Shown here: positions 22,462 through 32,011 of the stretch, one piece after another
How the letters are laid out: every line of letters starts with the position of its first letter
Position numbering within the stretch: the stretch's first letter is position 1
NCBI RefSeq assembly: GCF_002159085.1
Contig: NZ_LZRU01000004.1
Span: 1 to 34,023, forward strand
Direction: 5' to 3'
Source: Thermobacillus sp. ZCTH02-B1
Lineage (GTDB): Bacteria; Bacillota; Bacilli; Paenibacillales; Paenibacillaceae
Length of the DNA stretch: 34,023 bases
Notes under the pieces: generated by a model
The model's database searches: none
Seen by the model: only the letters and a program-made list of their open reading frames with translations
What the model was told of the DNA's origin: nothing
Made by a program: the position numbers and the translations under genes

Positions 22462-23676
22462 ATGGAACATGCGCTGCCGGCGGGAGAGACGGAAAAGCGG
22501 ATCGGGAAGCTCCGGGATCGGCTGCGGGAGGCCGGGCATGCCGGAATGCTCGTCTCGCAGCATACCGACCTCTATTATCTGACCGGCACGATGCAGTCCG
22601 GCTATCTGTTCGTGCCCGCGGAGGGCGAGCCGGTGTTCTACGTGCGCCGGAGCGTGGCGCGGGCGGAGCGGGAGTCGGGCGTCCGGGTCAAGCCGCTCGG
22701 TTCGTTCCGGACGTTCGGCGCGGAACTGGCTGCCGATTTTCCCCGACTGGCCGACGGAGAAGGGCGCAAGACCGTGCTCACGCCGTTGGACGCGCTGCCC
22801 GCACAGCTATATCTGCGGCTGGCCGAAGCGCTGCGCGGAATCGGAGCGGAACTTGTCGACGGATCGGCCGTGATGCGCCGTCTGCGCATGGTGAAGTCGC
22901 CGTACGAGATCGGCCGGATACGGGCGGCCGCGCAGGTTGCGGCCGAGGCGCTGGACATGACGCTGCCGTTGCTGCGCGAAGGCGTCACCGAGCTGGAGTG
23001 GATGGCGGCGTTCGAATACGAGATCCGGAAGCGCGGCCATATCGGGACGATGCGGATGCGCGCCTACAATATGGAGGTGCTGACCGGCATGGTCGGCGCC
23101 GGAGAGGCGGCGGCGGAGCCGTCGGCGTTCGACGGACCGGCGGGCGGCCGCGGACTCGGACCGGCGGCGGCGCAGAGCGTCAGCCGGCGGCCGTTCGGGC
23201 GCAATGAACCGATTCTGCTCGACATCGGCTGCTGCATCGACGGATACATCATCGACCAGACGCGCACGGCGGTGATCGGCGAGTTGCCGGACGATCTCCG
23301 CGCAGCCTTTGAAACTTCCATCCGGATCATGCGCCGCGCGGAAGAGCTGCTCATGCCGGGCGTTCCGGCGGAACGGGTGTACGAGGAAGCGCTGCGCATG
23401 GCGGACGAGGCGGGGCTGGCCGATCATTTCATGGGTTTCGGCGCCGACCGGGTACGGTTCCTCGGCCACGGCATCGGGCTCGAGGTGGACGAATGGCCGG
23501 TGCTCGCCCGCGGTTTCGACATGCCGCTCGAACCCGGCATGGTCATCGCGGTGGAGCCGAAGTTCACGTTTCCCGGGAGAGGGGTCGTAGGCATCGAGAA
23601 CAGTTATGCCGTTCAAGCCGACGGACCGCCGCTTGCGCTGACGCTGACGCCCGAGCGGCTGATCCGGCTGCCGTAA
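22462..23676 (+). CDS. M24-family metallopeptidase, Xaa-Pro dipeptidase/aminopeptidase P-like
   Basis: The 404-residue cytosolic enzyme likely cleaves the bond before proline in short peptides. An N-terminal creatinase-like domain (about 10-150) precedes a pita-bread catalytic domain. All five metal ligands are visible: Asp254 (LLDIGCC), Asp265 (IIDQTRT), His336 (FLGHGIG), Glu365 (AVEPKF) and Glu379 (GIENSY). ATG at 22462 follows GGAGGAGG. A Gly/Ala-rich insertion (about residues 213-240) precedes the first ligand. The substrate (dipeptide or longer) cannot be decided. It is monocistronic between two spacers. Confidence 0.9.
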   Translation: MEHALPAGETEKRIGKLRDRLREAGHAGMLVSQHTDLYYLTGTMQSGYLFVPAEGEPVFYVRRSVARAERESGVRVKPLGSFRTFGAELAADFPRLADGEGRKTVLTPLDALPAQLYLRLAEALRGIGAELVDGSAVMRRLRMVKSPYEIGRIRAAAQVAAEALDMTLPLLREGVTELEWMAAFEYEIRKRGHIGTMRMRAYNMEVLTGMVGAGEAAAEPSAFDGPAGGRGLGPAAAQSVSRRPFGRNEPILLDIGCCIDGYIIDQTRTAVIGELPDDLRAAFETSIRIMRRAEELLMPGVPAERVYEEALRMADEAGLADHFMGFGADRVRFLGHGIGLEVDEWPVLARGFDMPLEPGMVIAVEPKFTFPGRGVVGIENSYAVQADGPPLALTLTPERLIRLP

Positions 23677-23794
23677 GGAGCCCGGGAGCGAAAGGGAAGG
23701 CAAGAAAGATCATCGAACCGGCCTGCGGACGGACGTCGGGCGGCGCGCTGCGCAGAAAAAGAAAAATGCCGTTGCCTACGGGTCGGCAGCCGTG

Positions 23795-23878
23795 CTCAAA
23801 AACGGATGATCCGCATACACATATGCGGGGGAGTTCTTCTTCCCGGGATTTGCATACCGGTCTCTTTTTGAGTAGGAT
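23795..23878 (+). promoter_or_regulatory. Hairpin cluster overlapping a candidate promoter
   Basis: CTCAAAAA (23795-23802) can pair with TTTTTGAG (23865-23872), enclosing the perfect hairpin CCGCATA-CACA-TATGCGG (23811-23828) and a weaker GGGA/TCCC hairpin. The same DNA holds a good promoter: TTGCAT (23850-23855), 17 nt, TAGGAT (23873-23878), pointing to the IDEAL-domain-like gene. The hairpins may end the upstream peptidase transcript. Confidence 0.5.
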
Positions 23879-23957
23879 AGATTTATAGGGAGCGGCAGGC
23901 CGGAATACGGTTCATGCGGCGGCATGCCGTGATGCGCAGCGAGAGGGGCGGTGAGCG

Positions 23958-24335
23958 ATGTTCAAGCTTGGCCAGAAGGTTATAGTCGTTGCGGATCATT
24001 TCGAGCAAAACCTCCCGATCGGCGAGTACGGATATATCATTGCGTATGACCGGAATGCGGACAATGCGTTCGACTACGTCGTCCGCCTTCCCAAGGTGAA
24101 CAAGAACGTGTTCGTTCCGGCGAGCGACATCGAGGCGGAAGAAGTGATCCTGAAGCGGGAAGCCGAGCGCGTGGAGCGCGAGATGCTCATCGATTACGCG
24201 CTGGCGACGCACAATGAAGAGCTCTTCCGCAAAATCATGAACGGCGGAGAGACGGAAACCCGCGAAAGCACCGGCAAGGAAGTGCAGAGCCGGGAAGACT
24301 TCATCCGCCAGGTGAATCTGAAAGCGTGGATATGA
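23958..24335 (+). CDS. Small protein with an IDEAL-like C-terminal motif
   Basis: The 125-residue protein starts MFKLGQKVIVVADHFEQNLP with a short beta-rich domain (about 1-60), followed by a charged helix and the segment REMLIDYALATHNEELFRKI. This matches the pattern of the IDEAL domain found in small Bacillales proteins (L-I-D-x-A-L ... D/N-x-E-L-F). A purine-rich site (GAGAGGGGCGGTGAG) precedes ATG 23958. No enzymatic residues can be named. It is transcribed from its own promoter and ends before a strong terminator. Confidence 0.75.
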   Translation: MFKLGQKVIVVADHFEQNLPIGEYGYIIAYDRNADNAFDYVVRLPKVNKNVFVPASDIEAEEVILKREAERVEREMLIDYALATHNEELFRKIMNGGETETRESTGKEVQSREDFIRQVNLKAWI

Positions 24336-24380
24336 CCGCGCAGCAGAGCGTTCGCCGGCCCAATCCGGCGTTTCCGGTCG

Positions 24381-24426
24381 AAGAAGGACTCCCACGAGCG
24401 TTCCGGCGCCGTGGGAGTTTCTTCTT
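24381..24426. terminator. Rho-independent terminator
   Basis: ACTCCCACG (24388-24396) pairs with CGTGGGAGT (24410-24418), extended outward by AAGAA/TTCTT. The plus-strand tail TTTCTTCTT ends the transcript of the small protein gene. Confidence 0.8.
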
Positions 24427-24450
24427 GGCCGGCGGAAACGGGCGCGGGCT

Positions 24451-24479
24451 TTCATTCGCGAATGATCGTAAGGTATAAT
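24451..24479 (+). promoter_or_regulatory. Candidate promoter of the SDR gene
   Basis: TTCATT (24451-24456), 17 nt, TATAAT (24474-24479), 40 bp before the ATG. Confidence 0.6.
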
Positions 24480-24519
24480 TTTCAAGGACCATTCTGGCGG
24501 ATGGGGGCTTGCGACGGAC

Positions 24520-25308
24520 ATGGATCTCGGACTGGCGGGCAAGGCGGCGATCGTAACCGCGGCAAGCCGCGGGCTCGGCCGCGCCTGCGCGATGCGGCTG
24601 GCGCTGGAGGGCGCGGATGTCGCGATCTGCGCCCGCGACGAGGCGGAACTCCGGCGAACGGCGGAAGCGATCCGCGAGGCTTCGGGCCGCGAGGTGCTCG
24701 CGATGCGGGCGGACGTGTCGCAGGCCGGCGATATCCGGGCGTTTGTGGAAGCGGCGGCGCGGCGTTTCGGCCGGATCGATGCGCTGATCTGCAACGCGGG
24801 CGGGCCGCCGTCGGGCCTGTTTCTGGACATGACGGACGAGCACTGGGAGGCGGCGATCCAGCTCAACCTGATGAGCGTCATCCGGCTGATCCGCGAGACG
24901 GTGCCGCACATGCGGCGCGCGGGAGGCGGGCGGATCGTGAACATCTCTTCGGTGGCCATCAAGCAGCCGATTCCCGGGCTCGTGCTCAGCAACACGCTGC
25001 GGGCCGGTCTGCACGGTCTGGTCAAGACGCTGGCGAACGAGCTCGCGCCGGACGGCATTCTCGTCAACACGCTCTGTCCGGGGCGCTTCGAGACGGACCG
25101 CATCGTGAACCTGGACCGCGCGTCCGCCGAACGGGAAGGCGTTTCCGTGGAGGAAGTGCGTCGGCGCGCGGAGTCGTTGATTCCGCTCGGGCGTTCGGGC
25201 GATCCGGAGGAGTTCGCGCGGTATGCGGCCTTCCTCGCGTCGCCGGCGAACAGCTACATGACCGGGCAGGCGATCGTCGTGGACGGTGGACAATGGCGAG
25301 GCGTGTGA
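24520..25308 (+). CDS. Short-chain dehydrogenase/reductase-family protein with atypical active site
   Basis: The 262-residue protein has the Rossmann fold of SDRs: a TAASRGLG nucleotide loop at residues 13-20, ICNAGG at 90-95, the catalytic-loop start NISSVAIKQP at 141-150 and a typical C-terminus SYMTGQAIVVDGGQW. The YxxxK catalytic pair is missing: residues aligned with Tyr and Lys are Leu156 and Leu160 (LVLSNTLRAG). I recall related SDR-like proteins with a LSNxxR segment here, so this looks like a family trait, not a single mutation. It probably binds NAD(P)H, but its chemistry is uncertain. ATG at 24520 has a weak ribosome binding site. Confidence 0.88.
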   Translation: MDLGLAGKAAIVTAASRGLGRACAMRLALEGADVAICARDEAELRRTAEAIREASGREVLAMRADVSQAGDIRAFVEAAARRFGRIDALICNAGGPPSGLFLDMTDEHWEAAIQLNLMSVIRLIRETVPHMRRAGGGRIVNISSVAIKQPIPGLVLSNTLRAGLHGLVKTLANELAPDGILVNTLCPGRFETDRIVNLDRASAEREGVSVEEVRRRAESLIPLGRSGDPEEFARYAAFLASPANSYMTGQAIVVDGGQWRGV

Positions 25309-25320
25309 AGGATGAATGAA

Positions 25321-25349
25321 TTGTGCGGCCGGCGGCCGTGCGTTATAAT
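25321..25349 (+). promoter_or_regulatory. Promoter of gatCAB
   Basis: TTGTGC (25321-25326), 17 nt, TATAAT (25344-25349), followed about 43 nt later by the gatC ATG. Confidence 0.75.
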
Positions 25350-25391
25350 GGAAGGAATTGATCGGACGAGAAGGAGGCTCTGGCAGAAGCG

Positions 25392-25679
25392 ATGAGCATT
25401 TCGATCCGGGATGTCGAGCACGTGGCGAATCTGGCGCGGCTCGAACTGACGGAAGAAGAGAAGGCGAAATACACGGAACAGCTCGGCGCGATTCTGGCTT
25501 ACGCGCAGAAGCTGAACGAACTGGATACGGAAGATGTCCCGCAGACGAGCCACGTCCTGCCGATTTCGAACGTGATGCGGGACGATGTGCCGCGGCCGTC
25601 GACGCCGATCGAGAAAGTGATGCTGAACGCGCCGGACGAAGAGGACGGACAGTTCCGCGTGCCGGCGGTACTGGAATAG
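25392..25679 (+). CDS. gatC: Aspartyl/glutamyl-tRNA amidotransferase subunit C
   Basis: GatC (95 residues) clamps and stabilises GatA within the GatCAB complex, which amidates Glu-tRNA(Gln) and Asp-tRNA(Asn). The sequence [20 protein letters not shown] and the tail [11 protein letters not shown] are diagnostic. AAGGAGG lies 14 nt before ATG 25392, longer than usual, with a closer weak AGAAG. It is first in a three-gene operon; gatA follows after 18 bp. Confidence 0.95.
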   Translation: MSISIRDVEHVANLARLELTEEEKAKYTEQLGAILAYAQKLNELDTEDVPQTSHVLPISNVMRDDVPRPSTPIEKVMLNAPDEEDGQFRVPAVLE

Positions 25680-25697
25680 GAAGAGGAGGAACGACCG

Positions 25698-27173
25698 TTG
25701 TCCGTATTGGATCTGCGCTTGCGGGAACTGCAAGACCGCCTGGCCGGCGGAGAACTGACGGTCACCGATCTGGTCGAGGCTTCGCTCGCCCGGATCCGGG
25801 AGACCGAGCCCGTCGTGCAGGCGTTCATTACGATTGACGAAGAAGGGGCGCGCGCGCGGGCGTCCGAGCTGGACCGGCAGCTTCGGGAAGGCGGCGAACG
25901 CGGGCTGCTGTTCGGCCTTCCGGCCGGCATCAAGGACAACATCGTGACGGAAGGGCTGCTCACGACGTGCGCGAGCCGCTTCCTGAGCAATTACATTCCG
26001 ATCTATAACGCGACCGTGATGGACAAGCTCCGCGAGGCGCAGTCCGTCACGATCGGCAAGCTGAACATGGACGAGTTCGCGATGGGCGGCTCGAACGAGA
26101 ACTCGGCGTTCAAGGTGACGCGCAACCCGTGGGATCCGGAGCGGGTGCCCGGCGGCTCGAGCGGCGGCTCGGCGGCGGCCGTGGCATCGCGGCAGGTTTA
26201 TTTCGCGCTCGGCTCGGACACGGGCGGATCGATCCGGCAGCCGGCCGCCTATTGCGGCGTCGTCGGCCTGAAGCCGACGTACGGGCGCGTCTCGCGCTAC
26301 GGCCTCGTCGCCTTCGCGTCCTCGCTCGACCAGATCGGTCCGATCACGAAGAACGTCGAGGACGCGGTCTACGTGTTGCAGGCGATCGCCGGCCATGACC
26401 CGATGGATTCGACTTCGGCCGACGTCGAGGTGCCGGACTACACGGCGGCGCTCACCGGCGACGTCAAGGGCCTCCGGATCGGCGTGGCGAAGGAATATCT
26501 CGGCGCAGGCATCGATCCGAAGGTGAAGGAGACGGTACTCGCGACGCTGAAGGTGTTCGAGTCGCTCGGCGCGACTTGGGAGGAAGTGTCGCTGCCGCAT
26601 ACGGAATATGCGGTCGCGGCCTATTATCTGCTCGCCTCGTCGGAGGCGTCTTCCAACCTGGCCCGCTTCGACGGCGTCCGGTACGGCGTGCGCGCCGAAA
26701 ATCCGGCCAACCTGATCGATCTGTACCGGAAATCGCGCAGCCAGGGGTTCGGCGCGGAAGTGAAGCGCCGCATCATGCTGGGCACGTTCGCGCTCAGCAC
26801 CGGCTACTACGACGCTTATTATCTGAAGGCGCAGAAGGTTCGCACGCTGATCAGACGGGACTTCGACCAGGCCTTCGAGAAGTTCGACGTCATCATCGGG
26901 CCGACGACGCCGACGACGGCGTTCCGGATCGGCGAGAAGATCGACGATCCGCTCACGATGTATCTGAACGACATCTGCACGATTCCGGTCAACCTGGCCG
27001 GCCTGCCGGCGATCAGTGTGCCGTGCGGCCTGGCGGACGGTCTGCCGGTCGGCCTGCAGATCATCGGCCGGGCGTTCGATGAGATCACGGTGCTGCGTGC
27101 GGCATACGCGTATGAACAGGCGACGGAGCACCACAAGCTGCGCCCGGCGGCCGTGGGAGGTGCGCAAGCGTGA
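25698..27173 (+). CDS. gatA: Aspartyl/glutamyl-tRNA amidotransferase subunit A
   Basis: GatA (491 residues) is the amidase that releases ammonia from glutamine for transfer to mischarged tRNA. The amidase-signature triad is Lys79 (AGIKDNIV), Ser154 (PGGSSGGS) and Ser178 ([10 protein letters not shown]), the positions known for bacterial GatA. The start is TTG 25698 after AAGAGGAGGA. It overlaps gatB by 4 bp. The 3' end of the protein ([14 protein letters not shown]) is slightly longer than usual. Confidence 0.97.
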   Translation: MSVLDLRLRELQDRLAGGELTVTDLVEASLARIRETEPVVQAFITIDEEGARARASELDRQLREGGERGLLFGLPAGIKDNIVTEGLLTTCASRFLSNYIPIYNATVMDKLREAQSVTIGKLNMDEFAMGGSNENSAFKVTRNPWDPERVPGGSSGGSAAAVASRQVYFALGSDTGGSIRQPAAYCGVVGLKPTYGRVSRYGLVAFASSLDQIGPITKNVEDAVYVLQAIAGHDPMDSTSADVEVPDYTAALTGDVKGLRIGVAKEYLGAGIDPKVKETVLATLKVFESLGATWEEVSLPHTEYAVAAYYLLASSEASSNLARFDGVRYGVRAENPANLIDLYRKSRSQGFGAEVKRRIMLGTFALSTGYYDAYYLKAQKVRTLIRRDFDQAFEKFDVIIGPTTPTTAFRIGEKIDDPLTMYLNDICTIPVNLAGLPAISVPCGLADGLPVGLQIIGRAFDEITVLRAAYAYEQATEHHKLRPAAVGGAQA

Positions 27174-28612
27174 CGGTCGCAAAACCATACGAAACGGTCA
27201 TCGGCCTGGAAGTGCACGTGGAGCTGCGCACGAAGACGAAGATTTTCTGCGGATGCTCCGTCTCCTTCGGCGATCCGCCGAACACGCACACGTGCCCGGT
27301 CTGCCTCGGCCATCCGGGCGTGCTGCCGGTCGTGAACCGGCAGGCGGTCGAGTTCGCGATGAAGGCCGCGATGGCGCTCAACTGCGAGATCGCGGACGTG
27401 ACGAAGTTCGACCGGAAGAACTATTTCTATCCCGACCTGCCGAAGGCGTACCAGATTTCGCAATATGACCAGCCGATCGGCCGGAACGGCTGGATTGACA
27501 TCGAAGTGAACGGCGAGACGAAGCGGATCGGCATCACCCGCGTCCACCTCGAGGAGGACGCCGGCAAGCTGACCCACGTCGAGGGCGGACAGGCCTCGCT
27601 GGTCGACCTGAACCGCGTCGGTACGCCGCTCATCGAGATCGTCTCGGAGCCGGACCTCCGTTCGCCCGAGGAGGCGCGCGCCTACATGGAGAAGCTCCGG
27701 GCGATCATGCTGTATTGCGAAGTGTCGGACGTGAAGATGGAGGAGGGCTCCCTGCGCTGCGACGCGAACATTTCGCTCCGGCCGTGGGGGCAGAAGGAGT
27801 TCGGCGTGCGCACCGAGCTGAAGAACATGAATTCGTTCCGCAGCGTGCAGCGTGCGCTCGAATACGAAGAATGGCGCCAGGCCGACATCCTCGACAGCGG
27901 CGGCACGGTCGTGCAGGAGACGCGGCGCTGGGACGAGGCGGCGGGCAAGACGGTGTCGATGCGCGGCAAGGAGGAGGCGCATGACTACCGCTACTTCCCC
28001 GACCCGGACCTCGTCCGGATCGTGATCGACGAGGAATGGAAGGCGCGCGTCCGCGCTTCGATTCCGGAGCTTCCCGACGCCCGCAAGGCGCGCTACATGT
28101 CCGAGTACGGGCTGTCCGCCTATGACGCCGGCGTCATCACGTCGTCGAAGAAGCTGGCCGACCTGTTCGAGGACAGCCTGAAGTACACGAAGGACGCGAA
28201 GGCGGCCGCGAACTGGATCATGGGCGAACTCCTCGGCTATCTGAACGCGAACAATCTCGAGCCCGATGACGTGAAGCTGACGGGACAGGGGCTGGGCGAG
28301 ATGATCGGCCTGATCGAGAAGGGAACGATCAGCGGCAAGATCGCCAAGACGGTGTTCCGGACGATGCTCGAGACCGGCAAGAGCCCGCAGCAGATCGTCG
28401 AGGAACAGGGGCTCGTCCAGATCAGCGACGAGGGCGCGATCCGCGAAGTCGTCGCGAAGGTCATCGCGGCCAATCCGCAGTCCGTCGCGGATTACAAGTC
28501 CGGCAAGGAAAAGGCGCTCGGCTTCCTCGTCGGTCAGGTCATGAAGGAGACGAAGGGCAAGGCGAATCCGGCGCTCGTGAACAAACTGCTCGTGGAAGCG
28601 TTGAAGTCCTGA
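27170..28612 (+). CDS. gatB: Aspartyl/glutamyl-tRNA amidotransferase subunit B
   Basis: GatB (480 residues) phosphorylates the Glu or Asp on the mischarged tRNA and receives ammonia through a channel from GatA. The cradle domain begins [24 protein letters not shown] and CPVC are the zinc site; [20 protein letters not shown] is a signature. The C-terminal YqeY-like tail ends [17 protein letters not shown] 27170 overlaps the gatA stop and has GGGAGG upstream. The operon suggests that the organism makes Gln-tRNA by the indirect route. Confidence 0.97.
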   Translation: MTVAKPYETVIGLEVHVELRTKTKIFCGCSVSFGDPPNTHTCPVCLGHPGVLPVVNRQAVEFAMKAAMALNCEIADVTKFDRKNYFYPDLPKAYQISQYDQPIGRNGWIDIEVNGETKRIGITRVHLEEDAGKLTHVEGGQASLVDLNRVGTPLIEIVSEPDLRSPEEARAYMEKLRAIMLYCEVSDVKMEEGSLRCDANISLRPWGQKEFGVRTELKNMNSFRSVQRALEYEEWRQADILDSGGTVVQETRRWDEAAGKTVSMRGKEEAHDYRYFPDPDLVRIVIDEEWKARVRASIPELPDARKARYMSEYGLSAYDAGVITSSKKLADLFEDSLKYTKDAKAAANWIMGELLGYLNANNLEPDDVKLTGQGLGEMIGLIEKGTISGKIAKTVFRTMLETGKSPQQIVEEQGLVQISDEGAIREVVAKVIAANPQSVADYKSGKEKALGFLVGQVMKETKGKANPALVNKLLVEALKS

Positions 28613-28726
28613 AATACCCGTGGAACTTCGAGCCGCCCCTTCCGTGCGGAACTGTGCGGAGCGGGGCGGTTCGCTTGACTGGAGGCCGCAAGCCGGCCGC
28701 AACCCGATCCGAGGGAGAGAGGAGAT

Positions 28727-29455
28727 ATGGACCTGTTCGCCCCGGTCACCGACAATCCCTGGAACATCAGCGAGACGCAGATTCTCGTCCGCCTGCTGAC
28801 GGCCGCCGTGCTCGGCAGCCTGGTCGGGCTGGAGCGGGAGCGGTCGCGGCACGCGGCCGGCCTGCGCACGCATATCATGGTATGCCTCGGCTCATGCTTG
28901 ATGATGCTGCTGTCCATCTACGGCTTCTCGGCATTCGTCTACGAGATGAACGTCCGCGTCGACCCGGCGCGTCTGGCGGCCGCGGTCATCACGGGCGTCG
29001 GCTTTCTCGGCGCGGGCACGATCCTGCAAACGGGACGCGGCGTGACCGGCCTGACGACGGCCGCGTCGATCTGGGTGACGGCGGCGATCGGGCTCGGCGT
29101 CGGCGCGGGCTTCTATTTTGCGGCGGCCGTCTCCACCCTGCTCGTCCTGTTCGTGCTGTGGGCGCTGAACATCCTTGAAAAAAAACTTTTCCGCCGCAAG
29201 TCCGAACATCTCATCGTGCTGCACGTCGAGGACCGTCCGGGACTCATGCAGAAAATCAGGGAGGCGGTCGAAGGCCGCGGGGGAGAGCTGCGCAGGATGC
29301 GGTTCCGGGGCGAAGGCGACGAAGACGAGGCGGGGGAGCTCGGTCCGGGCCAGATCGCCGTCTATCTCCACGTCCGCATGAAAAAGAAAAACGAAACCGA
29401 GCTGCTCGACGACCTTCGCGGACTCGACGGGGTGCACGCCGCCTCGCTGGAATAG
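28727..29455 (+). CDS. MgtC/SapB-family membrane protein
   Basis: The 242-residue protein has about five membrane segments in its first 150 residues with the MgtC signature (GSLVGLERERSRHAAGLRTH, GVGFLGAGTIL, GLTTAASIWVTAAIGLGVG). A cytoplasmic ACT-like domain follows (HLIVLHVEDRPGLMQKIREA). MgtC proteins are linked to growth at low magnesium and to modulation of ATP synthase or other transport; the substrate role is disputed. GAGAGAGGAG precedes ATG 28727. It is separated from gatB by a GC-rich hairpin (GCCGCCCC/GGGGCGGT) without a good T-run. Confidence 0.88.
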   Translation: MDLFAPVTDNPWNISETQILVRLLTAAVLGSLVGLERERSRHAAGLRTHIMVCLGSCLMMLLSIYGFSAFVYEMNVRVDPARLAAAVITGVGFLGAGTILQTGRGVTGLTTAASIWVTAAIGLGVGAGFYFAAAVSTLLVLFVLWALNILEKKLFRRKSEHLIVLHVEDRPGLMQKIREAVEGRGGELRRMRFRGEGDEDEAGELGPGQIAVYLHVRMKKKNETELLDDLRGLDGVHAASLE

Positions 29456-29496
29456 CGTCCGCCCGCGTCTGGCAGGGATTGTCCGCTCCACCGGAA

Positions 29497-29534
29497 TTGA
29501 CAAATTGAAAATTGAAACCTTACAATGAAAGTAA
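29497..29534 (+). promoter_or_regulatory. perR promoter with a Per-box-like site
   Basis: TTGACA (29497-29502), 18 nt, TACAAT (29521-29526). Overlapping the -10, TTACAATGAAAGTAA (29520-29534) matches 10 of the 14 specified positions of the PerR box TTATAATnATTATAA. Autorepression is known for B. subtilis perR. Confidence 0.6.
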
Positions 29535-29558
29535 CACGGTTGAAAGGCGTGAACACCA

Positions 29559-30032
29559 ATGGCAACGAGCGTCAGCGATGCGCTGGAACAACTGAAAAGT
29601 ACCGGAGTACGCATGACGCCGCAGCGCCACGCAATTCTGTCGTATCTGATGAATTCGAAGACGCATCCGACGGCTGACGAAATCTATCGCGCATTGTCGC
29701 CGGATTTTCCGAGCATGAGCGTTGCGACGATATACAACAATCTCCGGTTGTTCGTCGATGCCGGACTTGTCCGCGAGCTGACCTATGGCGACGATTCCAG
29801 CCGGTTCGATGCCGATCTGTCGGACCATTATCACTGCATCTGCAAATCGTGCGGACGGATCACCGATTTTGAATACCCGCCTCTCCTCGAGGTCGAGAAG
29901 GCGGCCGCGAAGGAGACGGGATTCATCGTCGAAGGGCACCGGATGGAAGTTTACGGCATCTGTCCCGAATGCGCGGCCGGGAATCAGGACCAGGACAAGG
30001 CCGGCAGGAAAGACAGTAGCAGCAAGCATTGA
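29559..30032 (+). CDS. perR: Peroxide-sensing Fur-family repressor PerR
   Basis: PerR represses peroxide-defence genes and is inactivated by metal-catalysed oxidation of histidines. The 157-residue protein matches B. subtilis PerR over nearly its full length ([37 protein letters not shown]). Regulatory-metal ligands His36, Asp84, His90, His92 and Asp103 are all present, each one residue before the B. subtilis numbering. The structural zinc cysteines are Cys95, Cys98, Cys135 and Cys138. The Asp at 103, rather than Glu, is the feature that allows histidine oxidation, supporting PerR over Fur or Zur. The tail after residue 139 is a polar extension. Confidence 0.96.
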   Translation: MATSVSDALEQLKSTGVRMTPQRHAILSYLMNSKTHPTADEIYRALSPDFPSMSVATIYNNLRLFVDAGLVRELTYGDDSSRFDADLSDHYHCICKSCGRITDFEYPPLLEVEKAAAKETGFIVEGHRMEVYGICPECAAGNQDQDKAGRKDSSSKH

Positions 30033-30091
30033 ACATTGACCGGGACATGCGGGCGCTTGACGAACCCAAAGGGCGGGCGTCTGCGTCTATG

Positions 30092-30146
30092 TACGTACAG
30101 GGACCGGAGCCTGAGCGTTTCGGCCCGCTGTACGTATTTCTTTTTT
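30092..30146 (+). terminator. Rho-independent terminator of perR
   Basis: TACGTACAG (30092-30100) pairs with CTGTACGTA (30128-30136), followed by TTTCTTTTTT. Confidence 0.88.
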
Positions 30147-30182
30147 GCCCGACGGGCAACCGGGAGAGAGGGGAAACCGGAA

Positions 30183-31937
30183 TTGGAACTTTCGAGAATG
30201 CATCCGCCGTATCCGCCCCGCCGGCGGCGAACCGGCCGGACGGCGCCGTTTCTGAAGCTGCTTGCGTTGCTGCTTCTGCTGTCGGCCGCGGCAGGCGCCG
30301 CGGCAGCCTGGTGGCAGCGGAATCTGCCGAACCGGGATACGATCGTGCCGGACTACGGTGCGGCGCATCCGGTGTTTTACCTGGGGCGGCAGCTGGACGG
30401 CGAAGCGCGCGTCCGCGAAGCGAACGTGCTGTTGACATTGGACATGATCCGCGCCGTGCTCGGCGAGGACGTGCCGATCCGGTATGAGGCGGACAGCGAT
30501 TCCGTCATTTTGACGACGCTTGACAGGGTGGTGCGGCTTCGGACGGAGGCGCTGACGGCGGAAATGAACGGTGAACCGTTCGAGTTGACCGTCGCCGCCG
30601 AGACCGACGGGGATGTCGTGTACCTGCCGCTCGCTCCGGTCGCGGCGCTCTACGGACTCGTCGCCGAGGTGGCGGAGGAGACCGGCATCGTAACGCTGCT
30701 CAAGCCCGGACAAGCCGTGCGCCGGGCCGAGGCGACGGCCGAAGAAGGCGCGGCGGTCCGATCGGAGCCGACGATCAAGGCGCCGGTCATCGAGACGATC
30801 GAACCGGGAGAAGAGGTGCGCATCTGGGATGAGGAGAACGGCTGGTACCGCGTGCAGACCGGCTCCGGGCATGTCGGATACGCCCGGGAGTCGGATTTCA
30901 GGCTCGCGGAGGTCGAGCTGGTCCCCGAACCCGAGCGGGAAAGCCCGTTCCTGCCCTGGCCGGCGGACGGCCGGAAGATCAACCTGACGTGGGAGGCGGT
31001 CTACCAGGTGCCGCCCGATCCGGCGAAGATCGGACCGATGCCGGGCGTCAACGTCATCAGCCCGACCTGGTTCGAGCTCCTGGACGGCAAGGGCACGATC
31101 CGGTCGAAGGCCGACCCGTCCTACGTCGCCTGGGCGCACAAGCGCGGCTATCAGGTGTGGGCGCTCGTGAACAACGGCTTCGATCCGGACCGGACGACCG
31201 AGGCGTTGTCCACCTACGAGTCCAGGCTCCACATGATCCGTCAGCTGCTCGTCTATGCGGAGACGTACAACCTGCAGGGCATCAACATCGACTTCGAGAA
31301 CGTGTATACGAAGGACAAGGAGAATCTCGTCCAGTTCGTCCGCGAGTTCGTGCCGCTCGCGCACGAGCAGGGGCTCGTCGTCTCGATCGACGTGACGCCG
31401 AAATCGAACAGCGAAATGTGGTCGCTGTTCCTGGACCGGAAGGCGCTCGGCGAGGTCGTCGATTACATGATCGTCATGACGTACGACGAACACTGGGCGT
31501 CGAGCCCGGTGGCCGGTTCGGTCGCGTCGCTGCCCTGGGTGGAGCGGTCCGTCAGGCGCATTCTCGAGGAGGACGGCGTGCCGCCGTCGAAGCTTGTGCT
31601 CGGCATCCCGCTGTACACGCGGGTGTGGACGGAGAAGAAGAAGGACGACGGATCGGTCGAGGTCAGCTCGCGGGCGCTCGGCATGGAAGCGGTCGAGAAG
31701 CTGATCCGCGAGCGGGGCCTCCGGCCGGTCTACGACGAGGACGCCGGACAGAACTACGTGGAGTACGAGACGGAGGAAGGGCGGCACCGGATTTGGATCG
31801 AGGACGAGACCTCGATCCGGGCCCGCGCGGAGCTGGCGAGAAAATACGGGCTCGCCGGCGTCGCCACCTGGCAGCGCGGTTTCGCGAAGCCGGAGATTTG
31901 GCAGGTGCTGCACGATACGCTGGAGGCGCGGCCGTAA
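30183..31937 (+). CDS. Membrane-anchored GH18 family protein with SH3 domain
   Basis: This 584-residue protein probably acts on cell wall or spore cortex glycans. A basic N-terminus and one membrane helix (about 22-44) are followed by a domain resembling the copper-amine-oxidase N-terminal fold (about 50-180). A bacterial SH3 domain comes next (about 186-240; AAVRSEPTIKAPVIETIEPG), then the GH18 barrel. Its active site reads LQGINIDFEN with Asp370 and catalytic Glu372; the usual DGxDxDxE is reduced to NIDFE, as in YaaH/YdhD-type cortex enzymes. TTG 30183 is preferred, with GAGAGGGG 9 nt upstream; ATG 30198 is the alternative. It is insulated by terminators on both sides. Confidence 0.88.
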   Translation: MELSRMHPPYPPRRRRTGRTAPFLKLLALLLLLSAAAGAAAAWWQRNLPNRDTIVPDYGAAHPVFYLGRQLDGEARVREANVLLTLDMIRAVLGEDVPIRYEADSDSVILTTLDRVVRLRTEALTAEMNGEPFELTVAAETDGDVVYLPLAPVAALYGLVAEVAEETGIVTLLKPGQAVRRAEATAEEGAAVRSEPTIKAPVIETIEPGEEVRIWDEENGWYRVQTGSGHVGYARESDFRLAEVELVPEPERESPFLPWPADGRKINLTWEAVYQVPPDPAKIGPMPGVNVISPTWFELLDGKGTIRSKADPSYVAWAHKRGYQVWALVNNGFDPDRTTEALSTYESRLHMIRQLLVYAETYNLQGINIDFENVYTKDKENLVQFVREFVPLAHEQGLVVSIDVTPKSNSEMWSLFLDRKALGEVVDYMIVMTYDEHWASSPVAGSVASLPWVERSVRRILEEDGVPPSKLVLGIPLYTRVWTEKKKDDGSVEVSSRALGMEAVEKLIRERGLRPVYDEDAGQNYVEYETEEGRHRIWIEDETSIRARAELARKYGLAGVATWQRGFAKPEIWQVLHDTLEARP

Positions 31938-31955
31938 TGGCGCCGAAGCGCGCAA

Positions 31956-32007
31956 AAATACCCGCGGCATGCGGCGGATGCGAATCCGCGCGCGCCGCGG
32001 GTTTTTT
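31956..32007. terminator. Bidirectional terminator between the convergent GH18 and ygzB genes
   Basis: CCCGCGGC (31961-31968) pairs with GCCGCGGG (31994-32001); TTTTTT follows on the plus strand and TATTTTTG on the minus strand. Confidence 0.88.
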
Positions 32008-32011
32008 CCGT

